In this document: one piece after another, positions 54,577 through 64,000 of the stretch | How the letters are laid out: each line of letters starts with the position of its first letter | Position numbering within the stretch: position 1 is the stretch's first letter | From: Uliginosibacterium gangwonense DSM 18521 | GTDB taxonomy: Bacteria > Pseudomonadota > Gammaproteobacteria > Burkholderiales > Rhodocyclaceae | NCBI RefSeq assembly: GCF_000373965.1 | Contig: NZ_KB892863.1 | Location: 124,001 to 188,000 of the forward strand | DNA length: 64,000 nt | Direction of reading: 5' to 3' | Notes under the pieces: generated by a model | The model's input: only the letters and a program-made list of their open reading frames with translations | The model's database searches: none | What the model was told of the DNA's origin: nothing | Translations under genes and position numbers: made by a program

Positions 54577-57500
54577 ATGTTTTCCCCTCAGACGCTTTCC
54601 AGACGACTGCTCTACACCATGTTCCCATGGTATCTTCTGATTGCACTCTGCATGACGGGGGTGCAATTGGGTATCCAGTATTTCACGGTTAGCTGGGATA
54701 TTGGCAATGACTTGGCGTCTTTGAGCCGAACGATTGGGCCCAGCGTCACAAATGCTGTTTGGGAATTGGATAAACCGCAGCTTGTGAATGTCGTCACCGG
54801 AGTTCGCCAGAACGCAATCGTCAGCGGTGTTCTGGTTGAATCCGCTGCGGGCGATACCTTGGTGATGTCTGGCAATGTTCCCTCCGCCGCAAAAGAAGGC
54901 GACACCATTTTCTCCACTCGATTCCGCCAGGCAGAATTGCTGCTTACCGCCCCATCGCAGAAAAACCAAAACAAAGTGATAGGGGTTCTCAAAATGTATT
55001 CTGACCATAGCGTGTTATGGGATCGTATCAAGTACGGCTGCCTGTTTATTTTTCTAAATTCATTTGTTATTACTTCTGCGCTGTGGTTGATCATTCTATG
55101 GGCTATTCGCTATCGCTTATCCAATGCCGTGACGCAGGTTTCTCTCGCGGTCGCCAACTGGCGTTACAAGCCGAACGACGCGCCTGTGGAGGCAATTGAA
55201 TATCCCTACTCAGATGAATTGGGAGAGCTGGTCAATGCCTTTAACGAGAGTCGCATGCGTCTATTCGATTCCATGCAGGCGCTCAACGAGTTAAACCACA
55301 ACCTTGAAGGTATCGTCGCTGCGCGTACCGATGAATTGCTTCTTGCTAAGGAAGAGGCGGAACGGCTTACCCAGGTCAAGAGTGATTTCCTCGCTAACAT
55401 GAGCCATGAAATCCGCACGCCCATGAATGCCATCCTAGGCATGCTCTATCTCGCCTTGAGAAAGGATTTGCCTCCTGCGCTACGTATTCAACTGTGCAAG
55501 GTACAGGCTGCCGCTCATTCACTGCTGGGGGTTATCAACGATATACTCGATTTTTCCAAGGTCGAATCGGGCAAGCTCAATCTTGAACAAATCGAGTTCG
55601 GGCTGGATTCTGTGCTTGAGCAACTAACGGATGCAATTGCCTTCCAAGCTGAACAAAAGGGAATCGAGTTTCTGATTCGCTATGACCCAACGATTCCTGC
55701 ACGCCTAATTGGTGATCCATTGCGTTTGGGGCAAATCCTCCTCAACCTATGCGGAAACGCCGTAAAATTTACCGACAAAGGCGAAGTCGAATTGGCTTTC
55801 CGCGCCCTGAGTATTCGTGACAACACTTTGCATATGCAGATTAGTGTCCGCGATACCGGTATCGGGATGAGTCCCGAAACACAGGCACAACTCTTTGAGA
55901 AATTTACGCAGGGCGACCAGTCCACTACCCGTAGATTTGGCGGAACCGGCCTTGGGCTGGCTATCAGCAAAAGCCTGACCGAATTGATGGGAGGGCGCAT
56001 TTGGATTGAAGACGCTCAATTGGGCAAAGGCAGTACGATCAGTTTTACTGTGCGGTTGCCTATCGCACATCAGACACAGGTCTATCAGAAGGAACTGATT
56101 GAACAAGCAGGGCCTTTGCTCAAGGGCATTCGGGTTTTGTTGGTGGATGACAATGAAGTCTCTCGGGAAATTCTGACTGAAATGTTGCGCTTCTTCCAGT
56201 TGGATGTCATGACCGTTGCCAGTGGCCCGGCTGCTCTGTTGGAGTTGCAGGCTGCTACTGCGGCGCCCTATGATCTGGTGTTGATGGATTGGCGTATGCC
56301 TGGAATGAATGGTGATGAAGCCACCCAGCGCATCCACCGCGAAACCAGCCTGCCTCGCCAACCCAAAATCATCATGGTTACCGCTTATGGCCGAGAGGAT
56401 GTCTTTCGTCTGGCAGAGCAAGCCGGTGTGGACGGATTTTTGATCAAACCCGTCTCTCCGTCAGTGCTGCTCGACTCAATTCTGTCCGTGCTCGGACGTG
56501 GCCGCATTTTGGGACAGGATTCTCCGGGTAATTCGAGATTGCCGGAGATTGCCAACAGCGGTCAACTGGTCGGCGCACGCTTGTTACTTGTTGAAGACAA
56601 TGATATCAACCGAGAGTTTGCGACAGAGTTGCTGCGCAGTGAAGGCATGGAAGTTGACGAAGCGATGAATGGCCAGGAGGCGCTTGACAAGGTTCAGGCC
56701 AATGATTATGACGCTGTCTTGATGGATATCCAGATGCCGGTCATGGATGGGCTGGAATCGGCTAAGCGCATTCGGGCGCTCGCAGAAACGCCTGGCAAAG
56801 AGCGTTTTTCCTCATTACCGATTATTGCCATGACAGCCCTTGCGATGGCACAAGATGCCCAGGCCAGTCAAGCGGCAGGCATGAACGATCACGTCACCAA
56901 ACCGATTGCCCCAGATCGGCTAATGTTTGTACTTTCCAAGTGGATTCGGTTGCCTAGCCAGCGCATTGATCAGCAAGGTTTATTGGCCGATGGAGCAAAA
57001 CCCCCCGTCTGTGGTCTTCCTGCTGATCTACAGGCGTTGATTCACGTCAATGCACGGGACGGACTGCGTCGCATTGGCGGCAAGCCAGATGCCTACCGGA
57101 AACAGCTCAAACGGTTTCGCCAGAATTATGCTGATGCTATTTTAAAAATACGCAATTTGGTTGAAGTTGGAAATCTGCAAGACGCGGAATTATTCTGTCA
57201 TTCACTCAAAGGCGTCACCGGAAATGTCGGGGTTCAGACTCTGTATGAACTGGTTTCATCTATTGATGCCCAACTCAAGCAAAAAGTCGCTCCTGATGCA
57301 GCCATTCTGAACGAGGCGGAAGAGCATCTTCAAGACGTGCTGCGTGAAATCGATCGCATCCCAGAGCATGACAGTTGCCACTCATCTAATGTTGAGCCGT
57401 TTCCGCCCTCTGCTGTGCGTGGGCTATTGAACCAGCTCAGGTGTGCATTGGAGTCGGATCTTGGTGAGGCAGAGCCCATACTCGCACAATTACGAACTGG

Positions 57501-57627
57501 AACTCGTGGAACTTCGATTGAACAGGAAATCGCGGCAATTTCTGACCTGGTTGATGTTTTTGAAATTGATATGGCATATGAAAAACTGCAGCATTTGAGT
57601 AACTCCTATCTGGATGCCCCGTCATGA
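54577..57627 (+). CDS. Membrane hybrid histidine kinase with two receivers and Hpt
   Basis: A 1016-residue kinase. Two membrane helices (about residues 12-33 and 150-175) flank a short periplasmic sensor; a HAMP-like linker and coiled coil follow. HisKA has His near 276 in [11 protein letters not shown]. HATPase has [13 protein letters not shown] and [11 protein letters not shown]. Receiver 1 has Asp near 570 in [13 protein letters not shown], receiver 2 Asp near 716 in [13 protein letters not shown], and Hpt His near 874 in [13 protein letters not shown]. Its stop overlaps the next ATG by four bases, so its phosphate probably goes to the c-di-GMP protein encoded there. Confidence 0.94.
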   Translation: MFSPQTLSRRLLYTMFPWYLLIALCMTGVQLGIQYFTVSWDIGNDLASLSRTIGPSVTNAVWELDKPQLVNVVTGVRQNAIVSGVLVESAAGDTLVMSGNVPSAAKEGDTIFSTRFRQAELLLTAPSQKNQNKVIGVLKMYSDHSVLWDRIKYGCLFIFLNSFVITSALWLIILWAIRYRLSNAVTQVSLAVANWRYKPNDAPVEAIEYPYSDELGELVNAFNESRMRLFDSMQALNELNHNLEGIVAARTDELLLAKEEAERLTQVKSDFLANMSHEIRTPMNAILGMLYLALRKDLPPALRIQLCKVQAAAHSLLGVINDILDFSKVESGKLNLEQIEFGLDSVLEQLTDAIAFQAEQKGIEFLIRYDPTIPARLIGDPLRLGQILLNLCGNAVKFTDKGEVELAFRALSIRDNTLHMQISVRDTGIGMSPETQAQLFEKFTQGDQSTTRRFGGTGLGLAISKSLTELMGGRIWIEDAQLGKGSTISFTVRLPIAHQTQVYQKELIEQAGPLLKGIRVLLVDDNEVSREILTEMLRFFQLDVMTVASGPAALLELQAATAAPYDLVLMDWRMPGMNGDEATQRIHRETSLPRQPKIIMVTAYGREDVFRLAEQAGVDGFLIKPVSPSVLLDSILSVLGRGRILGQDSPGNSRLPEIANSGQLVGARLLLVEDNDINREFATELLRSEGMEVDEAMNGQEALDKVQANDYDAVLMDIQMPVMDGLESAKRIRALAETPGKERFSSLPIIAMTALAMAQDAQASQAAGMNDHVTKPIAPDRLMFVLSKWIRLPSQRIDQQGLLADGAKPPVCGLPADLQALIHVNARDGLRRIGGKPDAYRKQLKRFRQNYADAILKIRNLVEVGNLQDAELFCHSLKGVTGNVGVQTLYELVSSIDAQLKQKVAPDAAILNEAEEHLQDVLREIDRIPEHDSCHSSNVEPFPPSAVRGLLNQLRCALESDLGEAEPILAQLRTGTRGTSIEQEIAAISDLVDVFEIDMAYEKLQHLSNSYLDAPS

Positions 57628-60245
57628 ACGAGCCAGTACCCAACCTGAACGACAAACGTGCCCGCATTTTGATCGTCGACGATGTCCACGAAAATCTGCA
57701 TGCTTTGATGGGGATGTTGCGCGACGATTTTTCCCTATATGCGGCCACCAGCGGTGAAAAGGCGCTTGAGCTGGCGCACCGCCAGCCACAACCCGACCTT
57801 ATCTTGCTGGACATCAAAATGCCCGGTATGGATGGCTATTCAGTGCTTTCTGCACTTAAGCTTGGCCCGACCACCACCAATATCCCGGTTATTTTCGTGA
57901 CTGCCTTGGCTGACGCCACCGATGAGGCAAGAGGACTTGCACTGGGTGTTGCAGACTACATTACCAAGCCCGTCAATCCGAACCTGCTCAAGACCCGTAT
58001 TCACAACCAGCTAGAGCTTAAGCGTTTTCGCCAGAACCCTATCAGCTTCAACATTGCCGCACACGCTGATCCGGCCCATCCGCCCACGCTTTTAGTCGTC
58101 GACGACATTCCCGAAAACATCCACGAACTACTCGAAGTGCTCAAGGACGACTACCGTATCATGGTTGCCCGTACTGGAGCACAAGCCTTGGATGCCATTC
58201 AGGGCGCAATATCCCCTGATCTCATCTTGCTCGATATTGTAATGCCGCGTATGGATGGTTATGAGGTATGCAAACGCATCAAGGCCACTCCGATGGGCAA
58301 TCGAATCCCTATTATTTTTGTCACTGTCATCAATGCTACGTCAGAGAAAGTCAAAGGCTTTGATGTCGGAGCCGCTGACTACATTACCAAACCCTTTGAT
58401 ATTGACGAAGTACGTGCGCGTATCCGTACCCACTTGGAGTTGTCCAGGCTGCACCGTTTTCTGGAAGATCTTGTGGCGCAACGCGGGGCGCTACTACAGC
58501 TCAGCGAAGATAAATATCGTATTCTTGCGCATCGTGATCCTTTGACTGGTCTACCTAATCGAGTTCTCTTCGCTGAATTGCTTGATCACGCCATTTTGCA
58601 TGCTGAGCGTAATCAGTCTCAGTTTGCCTTGCTCAGCATAGATCTTGATAATTTCGCTACGATCAATGAAAGCCTAGGCCATCGGCTTGGTGATCTGTTG
58701 CTGACGCAGGTCAGTCAGCGCTTGCAAAGTCTATTGCCTGAAAGCGATAGCATTGCGCGGATTGCGGGCGATGAATTCAATGTGATTCTGGAGAATGTCA
58801 AAGACATTCCAGTCGATCTCATGGCGCAGCGTATGATCAATGCGCTGGCAGAACCATTCATTTTGGACAAGCAGAACGTCTACGTGGGCGCCAGCATTGG
58901 AATTACACTTTACCCTGATGATGGAACGGACTCTGAGACCCTACTCAGCAATGTAGACGCCGCACTTCATCAAGCCAAAGAACAGGGGAGGGGGGGCTTA
59001 CGCTTTTTCTCTCCGGAGATGACCAATCGTGCTAAGCGGCGTTTGCAACTCGAAGCGGAACTGCGCTATGCCCTTGAACACGGGGAGCTGCGAGTGTACT
59101 ACCAGCCACAGATTGATCTGGATAATGGCAATATTGCTGGCCTGGAGGCACTTGTCCGTTGGCGGCACCCAGAACGAGGAATGATCCCGCCAAATGAATT
59201 TATCCCCCTCGCGGAAGAGAGTGGTTTGGTTATTCCGCTTGGGGATTGGGTTTTGCGGGAGGTATGCCTGCAAATAAAAAAATGGTCCGAAGCGGGCCTT
59301 TCGCCACGGCAAACAGCGGTCAACATCTCCGCTGTCCAGTTAAGTGCAGGCAATTTGGTTAATTCTGTTAAAACTGTTCTGGCGGAAACGGGCATTGACC
59401 CGAATCTGCTGGAACTGGAAATCACTGAAAGTTTTGTGATGGTGGATCGGGACCAATCTTTCAGGTCTTTAACCGAGCTTAAAACCCTGGGTGTTCGACT
59501 GTCCATAGACGATTTTGGAACAGGTTATTCTTCGCTCGGATATCTGCAACAATTGAAGGTGCACAGACTCAAGGTGGATATATCTTTTGTGCGAGATATG
59601 ACAACCAACGCCGGTAACGCCTCTATCGTCAAGGCCATTATCGCGCTTGGGCATAGTCTTGGACTTGAAATTGTCGCTGAAGGGGTTGAAGATCCAGGTC
59701 AAGCACAATATCTTCGGTCTATGCAATGTGATTTGGCGCAGGGCTACCTGATCAGCCATCCCATGCCCGTAGATGACACCACGCGCTTTCTGAGCTCCTA
59801 CCAATCAGTACACGTTGTGCTTGAAAATGAAGCGGCATCTACCTTGCTGCTGGTGGATGATGACTTAAGCATTCTTTCTTCACTCAAACGCTTATTGCGC
59901 AGGGAAAATTATAATATTCTCACCGCCACCACCACGCATGAGGCGCTTACTCTTCTCGCTGAGCATCGGGTCGGCGTAATTATTGTTGATCAACGTATGC
60001 CAGGAATGAGTGGTACGGAATTGCTCGCGCGTATCCGCACAATGCATCCCGATACGGTCCGTATGGTACTCTCTGGCTATACTGCAGTAGATAGTTTGAC
60101 GGAGGCCATCAACCGAGGTGAGATCTATCGTTTTCTTACCAAGCCTTGGCAAGAGGCCGAGCTAATAGAAACCGTCCGTGAGTCTTTTCGTCATTATCGA
60201 ACCATCACCGGGGCAGGACAAATGGACGAAAAACCACCATGCTGA
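57624..60245 (+). CDS. REC-REC-GGDEF-EAL-REC cyclic-di-GMP protein
   Basis: An 873-residue protein with five domains. Receiver 1 has Asp near 62 in [13 protein letters not shown]. Receiver 2 has Asp near 202 in [18 protein letters not shown] has the variant RIAGDEF near 378-384 and no RxxD inhibitory site. EAL spans about 480-720 and keeps [38 protein letters not shown] and AEGVE. A C-terminal receiver has Asp near 788 in [13 protein letters not shown]. The EAL should be an active phosphodiesterase; the GGDEF may be active or act as a GTP-sensing switch. Three receivers in one chain are unusual. It is coupled to the hybrid kinase by a 4-base overlap. Confidence 0.93.
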   Translation: MNEPVPNLNDKRARILIVDDVHENLHALMGMLRDDFSLYAATSGEKALELAHRQPQPDLILLDIKMPGMDGYSVLSALKLGPTTTNIPVIFVTALADATDEARGLALGVADYITKPVNPNLLKTRIHNQLELKRFRQNPISFNIAAHADPAHPPTLLVVDDIPENIHELLEVLKDDYRIMVARTGAQALDAIQGAISPDLILLDIVMPRMDGYEVCKRIKATPMGNRIPIIFVTVINATSEKVKGFDVGAADYITKPFDIDEVRARIRTHLELSRLHRFLEDLVAQRGALLQLSEDKYRILAHRDPLTGLPNRVLFAELLDHAILHAERNQSQFALLSIDLDNFATINESLGHRLGDLLLTQVSQRLQSLLPESDSIARIAGDEFNVILENVKDIPVDLMAQRMINALAEPFILDKQNVYVGASIGITLYPDDGTDSETLLSNVDAALHQAKEQGRGGLRFFSPEMTNRAKRRLQLEAELRYALEHGELRVYYQPQIDLDNGNIAGLEALVRWRHPERGMIPPNEFIPLAEESGLVIPLGDWVLREVCLQIKKWSEAGLSPRQTAVNISAVQLSAGNLVNSVKTVLAETGIDPNLLELEITESFVMVDRDQSFRSLTELKTLGVRLSIDDFGTGYSSLGYLQQLKVHRLKVDISFVRDMTTNAGNASIVKAIIALGHSLGLEIVAEGVEDPGQAQYLRSMQCDLAQGYLISHPMPVDDTTRFLSSYQSVHVVLENEAASTLLLVDDDLSILSSLKRLLRRENYNILTATTTHEALTLLAEHRVGVIIVDQRMPGMSGTELLARIRTMHPDTVRMVLSGYTAVDSLTEAINRGEIYRFLTKPWQEAELIETVRESFRHYRTITGAGQMDEKPPC

Positions 60246-60356
60246 AAATCGAATTCAATCTGGGCCAATGAAAAGCTGGTTTATCTATTGTATGGATGTG
60301 CATTGCCGCAGGGAGGTGGGGCCCTTTGGCGCCGTGTTTGCCTTTCTGCCAAACGA

Positions 60357-60956
60357 TCAATGCACGAGATTGACGGCGAGCAGCCCCATGCTTAGGCCGA
60401 TCAACGCATCCAACACGCGCCAGGACCGGGGGTTGGCAAACAGTGGGGAAAGCCAGCGGGCGCCGAAACCCAGGCTGATGAACCATACGGTTGAAGCGCC
60501 AATGCAGCCTGCCCAGAAGCCCAGGCGTTCCGCATTGGGCAGACGTCCGCCCAGTGAGCCGATCAGTACCATCGTATCTAGATATACATGCGGGTTGAGG
60601 TAGGTGAAGGCCAATATCATCGTGGTGGCAGTACGCAGGCTGATGCGCTCAAAGCCATCCTGGATGGAGAGGCTGCGACGGGCAAAGGCAGCGCGAAGCG
60701 AATTGAATGCATACCAGGCGAGAAATGCGGAGCCTCCCCAGGTGGCAATCCACAATACTTGTGGCCATTGATCGAGAATCCGGCCCATTCCTGCAATGCC
60801 CAGGCCTATCAGCAGGGCATCTGAGGCGATGCAGATCAGTACACTTGGTAGTACATGTTGGCGTGTCAGTCCCAGCTTCAGCAGATAGGCGTTTTGGGCG
60901 CCTATTGCAAGAATCAATCCGGCGGTCACCATGAATCCGTGGGTGAAGCTATTCAT
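60357..60956 (-). CDS. argO: Arginine/lysine exporter (LysE family)
   Basis: A 199-residue membrane protein with six helices. GFMVTAGLILAIGAQNAYLLKLGLTR and ISLRTATTMILAFTYLNPHVYLDTMVLIGSLGG are diagnostic of LysE/ArgO. It exports basic amino acids. It diverges from an ArgP-type regulator with about 100 bases between starts, the classical arrangement in which ArgP activates the exporter gene. The alternative symbol is lysE. Confidence 0.93.
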   Translation of the reverse strand: MNSFTHGFMVTAGLILAIGAQNAYLLKLGLTRQHVLPSVLICIASDALLIGLGIAGMGRILDQWPQVLWIATWGGSAFLAWYAFNSLRAAFARRSLSIQDGFERISLRTATTMILAFTYLNPHVYLDTMVLIGSLGGRLPNAERLGFWAGCIGASTVWFISLGFGARWLSPLFANPRSWRVLDALIGLSMGLLAVNLVH

Positions 60957-61058
60957 TTTTCTTCTCTCTTGTTGCTACAAAGGCTGGGCTTACTGTAGCC
61001 AGAAATAATGTGATGTATTAGCATTGTGCATATATTTCATGGGGCATAAGAGCGGCTA

Positions 61059-61964
61059 ATGAATATCGACTTCTCTTTACTTGAATGTTTGGAGGCTGTG
61101 GTAACCGAGGGAAGCTTTGATAAGGCTGCGCAGGCTTTGGCGATTACCCAATCGGCCGTTTCACAACGAATCCGAGCGTTGGAGTCCCAGGTTGGGCTGC
61201 CTTTGCTGTTTCGTACCCGCCCGGTTCGCCCCACGCCTGCGGCACAGCCCCTTTTGCGATTTGCGCGGCAAACCCGCTTGCTCGCCATGGAGGTGTGGCC
61301 AGAAGTGGCTGGGAGCCTGACTCAAGGGCATCTGCGCATTGCCGTCAACGCTGACAGCCTGGGGACCTGGGTTTTGCCAGCGCTGAAGGACTGGATGGAC
61401 CGCTACGAAGTGATGTTGGAGTTTGTGGTCGACGATCAGACACAAACCCAGGTACGCCTGCGTAATGGGGAGGTGGTGGGGTCAATCACTTCAGACCCTG
61501 AGGCTGCAAAGGGTTTTGTGGCCGTTGCCTTGGGTGAAATGCCTTATAAGTGCGTGGCGTCTCCAGCATTTGCTCGCCGCTATTTTCCAAATGGGCTGGA
61601 TGTCGGCGCTGCGCGAGTGGCCCCCGTGCTGGTGTTCAATCGCCGGGATGCCTTGCAGACAGACCATCTGCGCCGTTGCCTGGGGTGGAGCGAGCCGCGT
61701 TTTCCACACCATTTTGTTCCGGCTTTCGAAGCCTATCTGCAAGCTGCAGTGTTGGGCTATGGTTATGGAATGTCGCCGCTGGCCCAATGCCAAAGTCTGC
61801 TGGATGAAGGCATTTTGGTGGATATCACCCCTCGCGTGCCAGCCTCGGTTCCCTTGTACTGGCATACATGGTTACTTGAGTCAGAGCTGATTGGCAGCCT
61901 GGGTAAAGCGCTGCTGGCGGGGGCAAAGCAGTCTCTGAGCCCGCTGACGACGACAGGGCAGTGA
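61059..61964 (+). CDS. argP: LysR-type regulator ArgP (IciA)
   Basis: A 301-residue LysR regulator. The helix-turn-helix is in FDKAAQALAITQSAVSQRIRALESQVG; the effector domain has AVNADSLGTWVLPAL and the ArgP-like CVASPAFARRYFPNG, DALQTDHLRRCLG and YGYGMSPLAQ. It senses arginine or lysine and controls argO on the other side of the intergenic region. The coding start is the ATG at 61059 (MNIDFSLLECLEAVV). Confidence 0.93.
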   Translation: MNIDFSLLECLEAVVTEGSFDKAAQALAITQSAVSQRIRALESQVGLPLLFRTRPVRPTPAAQPLLRFARQTRLLAMEVWPEVAGSLTQGHLRIAVNADSLGTWVLPALKDWMDRYEVMLEFVVDDQTQTQVRLRNGEVVGSITSDPEAAKGFVAVALGEMPYKCVASPAFARRYFPNGLDVGAARVAPVLVFNRRDALQTDHLRRCLGWSEPRFPHHFVPAFEAYLQAAVLGYGYGMSPLAQCQSLLDEGILVDITPRVPASVPLYWHTWLLESELIGSLGKALLAGAKQSLSPLTTTGQ

Positions 61965-62107
61965 AACTATTTGTGGCACAAAGTGCGATTTTATTTGCCA
62001 AATACCAAAATAAGGAGCACAGTAATAGAGCGATCTTCAAGTTGTGCTGCTGTTGTTTGGCGTAAGTGCCTGAGTCTTCTGGTATTTCCTCCCTCATCAT
62101 CCCGCTG

Positions 62108-62131
62108 TCTTGAGCTTCGCCCACAAAGGGC
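62108..62131 (+). promoter_or_regulatory. Cold-shock gene leader element, copy 2
   Basis: TCTTGAGCTTCGCCCA (62108-62123) followed by GGGC (62128-62131), matching 14 of 16 bases of the element before cold-shock gene 1 and keeping the GCCC/GGGC pairing. It lies 46 bases before the ATG. Confidence 0.55.
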
Positions 62132-62168
62132 AGGTCCCTTGGTTTTAATTTTTCAGGATATACAAGAC

Positions 62169-62375
62169 ATGGCAACAGGCATCGTAAAGTGGTTCAATGA
62201 TTCTAAAGGTTTTGGCTTCATCACCCCCGATGGTGGTGGCAAGGATCTCTTTGCCCACTTTTCGGCAATTCAAGGTGGTGGTTTCAAGACACTGAAGGAA
62301 AATCAACGCGTGACCTTTGATATTGTGAGCGGCCCCAAGGGCGAGCAAGCATCAAACATCCGCGCCGCAGAATAA
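62169..62375 (+). CDS. Cold-shock domain protein (CspA family), copy 2
   Basis: A 68-residue OB-fold RNA chaperone with RNP1 KGFGFI and RNP2 DLFAHFSAI. It closely resembles the protein at 30549, differing mainly in the loops ([10 protein letters not shown] against [10 protein letters not shown], and IRAAE against IKIIE at the end). The frame is open upstream to 61971, but the ATG at 62169 matches the family. The leader is about 200 bases. A terminator lies 84 bases downstream. Confidence 0.95.
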   Translation: MATGIVKWFNDSKGFGFITPDGGGKDLFAHFSAIQGGGFKTLKENQRVTFDIVSGPKGEQASNIRAAE

Positions 62376-62458
62376 GACGCGTTGCAAGCAAGTATTGGAG
62401 GGAGTCCCAGCCTGCAACAAGGCTTTGATTTTGCCCATACTATGCTTGCCAATGAAGG

Positions 62459-62482
62459 AGCCTGGCACCAGCCGGGCTTTTT
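62459..62482 (+). terminator. Terminator after cold-shock gene 2
   Basis: AGCCTGGC and GCCGGGCT pair around ACCA (one T-G pair), followed by TTTTTCTTTTT-type sequence. Confidence 0.8.
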
Positions 62483-62623
62483 CTTTTTCATTTTGAATCT
62501 CTTCCCGCTCTGGCAATCAGAATGCGATCGGCAAGGTGTACAGGTGAGGCATTTCTGCCACCTGCACCGTCGATCCGTTTTCTCGCGGATCGAGACCTGG
62601 CTCAAGCAAGGAGCATATAAGAC

Positions 62624-62899
62624 ATGGCAAAAGAAGAATTGATCGAAATGAACGGGGTCGTTGATGAGGTTCTGCCTGATTCGCGCTTCCGTGTCACGCT
62701 CGAAAACGGACACCAGCTGGTTGCCTATACTTCCGGCAAAATGCGCAAGCACCACATCCGCATTCTTGCTGGAGACAAGGTCTCCCTGGAGTTGTCTCCC
62801 TATGATCTGAACAAGGGGCGCATCACGTTCCGCCACATCGAAGGTCGTTCATCAGGCGGTCCTTCCCCCGTTCGGACCCAGGTTCGTCGCTCCCACTGA
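62624..62899 (+). CDS. infA: Translation initiation factor IF-1 (long-tailed paralogue)
   Basis: A 91-residue S1-like OB-fold protein: [71 protein letters not shown] is IF-1 throughout. The usual IF-1 has 72 residues; the 19-residue tail [17 protein letters not shown]-like is basic and is typical of the second infA of betaproteobacteria. It binds the 30S A site. It lies beside a cold-shock gene, which fits a growth-transition role. AGGAG precedes the ATG. Confidence 0.95.
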   Translation: MAKEELIEMNGVVDEVLPDSRFRVTLENGHQLVAYTSGKMRKHHIRILAGDKVSLELSPYDLNKGRITFRHIEGRSSGGPSPVRTQVRRSH

Positions 62900-62975
62900 T
62901 TCGGATTGCCTGATGGCAGGATGAGGCGGGTAGAATGTCGGCCCTGATTGCATTTGCGTAAATCACGCCCGATAG

Positions 62976-64000
62976 ATGTCCGCTCCAGATCTGCTAGACC
63001 TCGTTCTCTCCCGTGATCGCTCCACCTTGCGCCGCGCTTTGCGCGAACTCAAGGGGCCTGCACGCAAGCTGGTTGATCTGCCAGAGGCCTTGCGTGAGCG
63101 TTTTGAGAAGTCGATCGCTACGCGTACAGCCCGGCGTGAAAAACTTCCACGCCCAAGTTTCCCTGCAGCGCTACCCGTCAATCAACGGCGGGAGGAAATT
63201 GCGAAGGCGATTGGCGAACACCAGGTTGTGATCATTTGTGGTGAGACAGGGTCGGGCAAAACCACACAGCTTCCCAAGATTTGTCTGGAACTCGGCCGGG
63301 GTGAATCGGGCCTGATTGGCCATACCCAGCCCCGTCGTCTGGCTGCACGGGCTACCGCTACGCGGATAGCCGAAGAGTTGGGCAGCGAGTTGGGGGACGC
63401 AGTCGGCTTCAAGGTGCGTTTTACTGACCACACCAAAGCCGAGAGTTACATCAAGTTGATGACTGATGGCATCCTGCTTGCGGAGACGCAAGGAGACCCG
63501 ATGCTGTCTGCCTATGACACTTTGATCATTGATGAGGCGCATGAGCGCAGCCTCAATATCGATTTCCTTTTAGGCTATCTGCGCCAACTCTTGCCGCGTC
63601 GGCCCGATCTCAAGGTGATTGTTACCTCTGCTACGCTGGATGCCGAGCGCTTTGCTCAACATTTTGCCAGCCATGGCAAGCCTGCGCCGGTGATTGAAGT
63701 CTCCGGGCGTCTGTATCCCATTGAGCTACGTTACCGCCCTATTGAAGATGAGGAAGAAGCCGAAGCCAAACCCGCGCCACGTGCCGGGGTTCGGATCAAT
63801 ACGGCCAGAAACCGCAATCCCAATCGTGATCTGTATGAGGCGATTGTTGATGCCGTAGCCGAATTGCAACGCGAAGGCCCAGGTGATGTACTGGTTTTTT
63901 TGCCAGGAGAACGCGAGATTCGTGAGGCCGCCGAGGCGTTGCGCAAGGATCTGGTTGGGCACCACGCCCCAGGGGGCGAGATTTTGCCGCTGTTTGCGCG
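62976..64000 (+). CDS. hrpA: ATP-dependent RNA helicase HrpA, N-terminal part
   Basis: The gene starts at ATG 62976 ([20 protein letters not shown]) and runs off the window after about 341 codons. Motifs in order: the N-terminal [14 protein letters not shown], motif [16 protein letters not shown] near residue 88, motif Ia [12 protein letters not shown], motif II DEAH in [12 protein letters not shown], and motif [13 protein letters not shown]. This is the DEAH-box start of HrpA, a helicase of about 1300 residues that in E. coli resolves stalled ribosome collisions. No frame break is visible in this part. Confidence 0.95.
   Translation, partial: MSAPDLLDLVLSRDRSTLRRALRELKGPARKLVDLPEALRERFEKSIATRTARREKLPRPSFPAALPVNQRREEIAKAIGEHQVVIICGETGSGKTTQLPKICLELGRGESGLIGHTQPRRLAARATATRIAEELGSELGDAVGFKVRFTDHTKAESYIKLMTDGILLAETQGDPMLSAYDTLIIDEAHERSLNIDFLLGYLRQLLPRRPDLKVIVTSATLDAERFAQHFASHGKPAPVIEVSGRLYPIELRYRPIEDEEEAEAKPAPRAGVRINTARNRNPNRDLYEAIVDAVAELQREGPGDVLVFLPGEREIREAAEALRKDLVGHHAPGGEILPLFA

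Noticed and set aside
1-64000. tRNA, rRNA, CRISPR arrays, prophage or transposase genes
   Set aside because: I looked for T-loop and rRNA-like sequence, regular short repeats and transposase or integrase motifs and found none that hold up. Short or divergent elements could be missed by eye.

Overview
The window reads as chromosomal DNA of a betaproteobacterium, most likely Rhodocyclales-like. The evidence is the housekeeping order carA-carB-greA-DUF4149-yhbY(opposite strand)-rlmE-ftsH-folP-glmM-pstSCAB, a long-tailed infA paralogue beside a cold-shock gene, argP/argO, and many two-component and c-di-GMP proteins. The genus assignment is inference. I saw no tRNA, rRNA, CRISPR array or insertion sequence.

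Layout. 0-1.4 kb: end of a TauE/SafE-type permease gene and a DUF817 membrane protein, convergent. 1.5-10.8 kb: the most unusual locus. It holds an NtrC-type sigma-54 activator with its Cache-type histidine kinase, a divergent porin plus mini-PstS pair, then a 255-bp control region with a sigma-54 promoter and an upstream dyad. That region drives five tightly packed genes: thermostable-hemolysin/GNAT-like protein, AMP-binding enzyme, TenA-like haem-oxygenase-fold diiron enzyme, SDR oxidoreductase and a secreted TPR protein. I infer a regulated pathway that makes or modifies a small molecule, perhaps fatty-acid derived. 10.8-15.4 kb: a gene-poor stretch, argD and a PAS hybrid kinase. 15.4-26.5 kb: housekeeping genes for carbamoyl phosphate, transcript cleavage, ribosome maturation, the FtsH protease, folate and cell wall. 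26.5-30.4 kb: pstSCAB without phoU, with a Pho-box-like site and a pstS-pstC hairpin. 30.5-36.6 kb: cold-shock gene, bacteriohemerythrin, orphan ParA, EAL protein, MFS exporter and uracil permease. 36.6-44.6 kb (minus strand): an S46 dipeptidyl-peptidase followed by dppABCDF, a matched peptide-cleavage and dipeptide-uptake unit. 44.9-49.5 kb: an RND efflux pair and a DUF2892 protein. 49.6-53.1 kb: a frameshifted GlxA-type regulator, gap and hflX. 53.6-60.2 kb: a periplasmic binding protein, a membrane hybrid kinase and a REC-REC-GGDEF-EAL-REC protein, apparently one phosphorelay into c-di-GMP turnover. 60.3-64 kb: argO/argP, a second cold-shock gene, infA, and the start of hrpA, which runs off the window.

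How the parts connect. Three signalling modules sit close to their likely outputs: the sigma-54 locus, the c-di-GMP phosphorelay and the Pho-type pst operon. Two nutrient modules pair an enzyme or regulator with a transporter: S46 peptidase with Dpp, and ArgP with ArgO. Several cis-elements stand out: a 36-bp perfect palindrome upstream of uraA, a carA leader hairpin, a leader motif shared by both cold-shock genes, and hairpins after the first gene of both pst and dpp.
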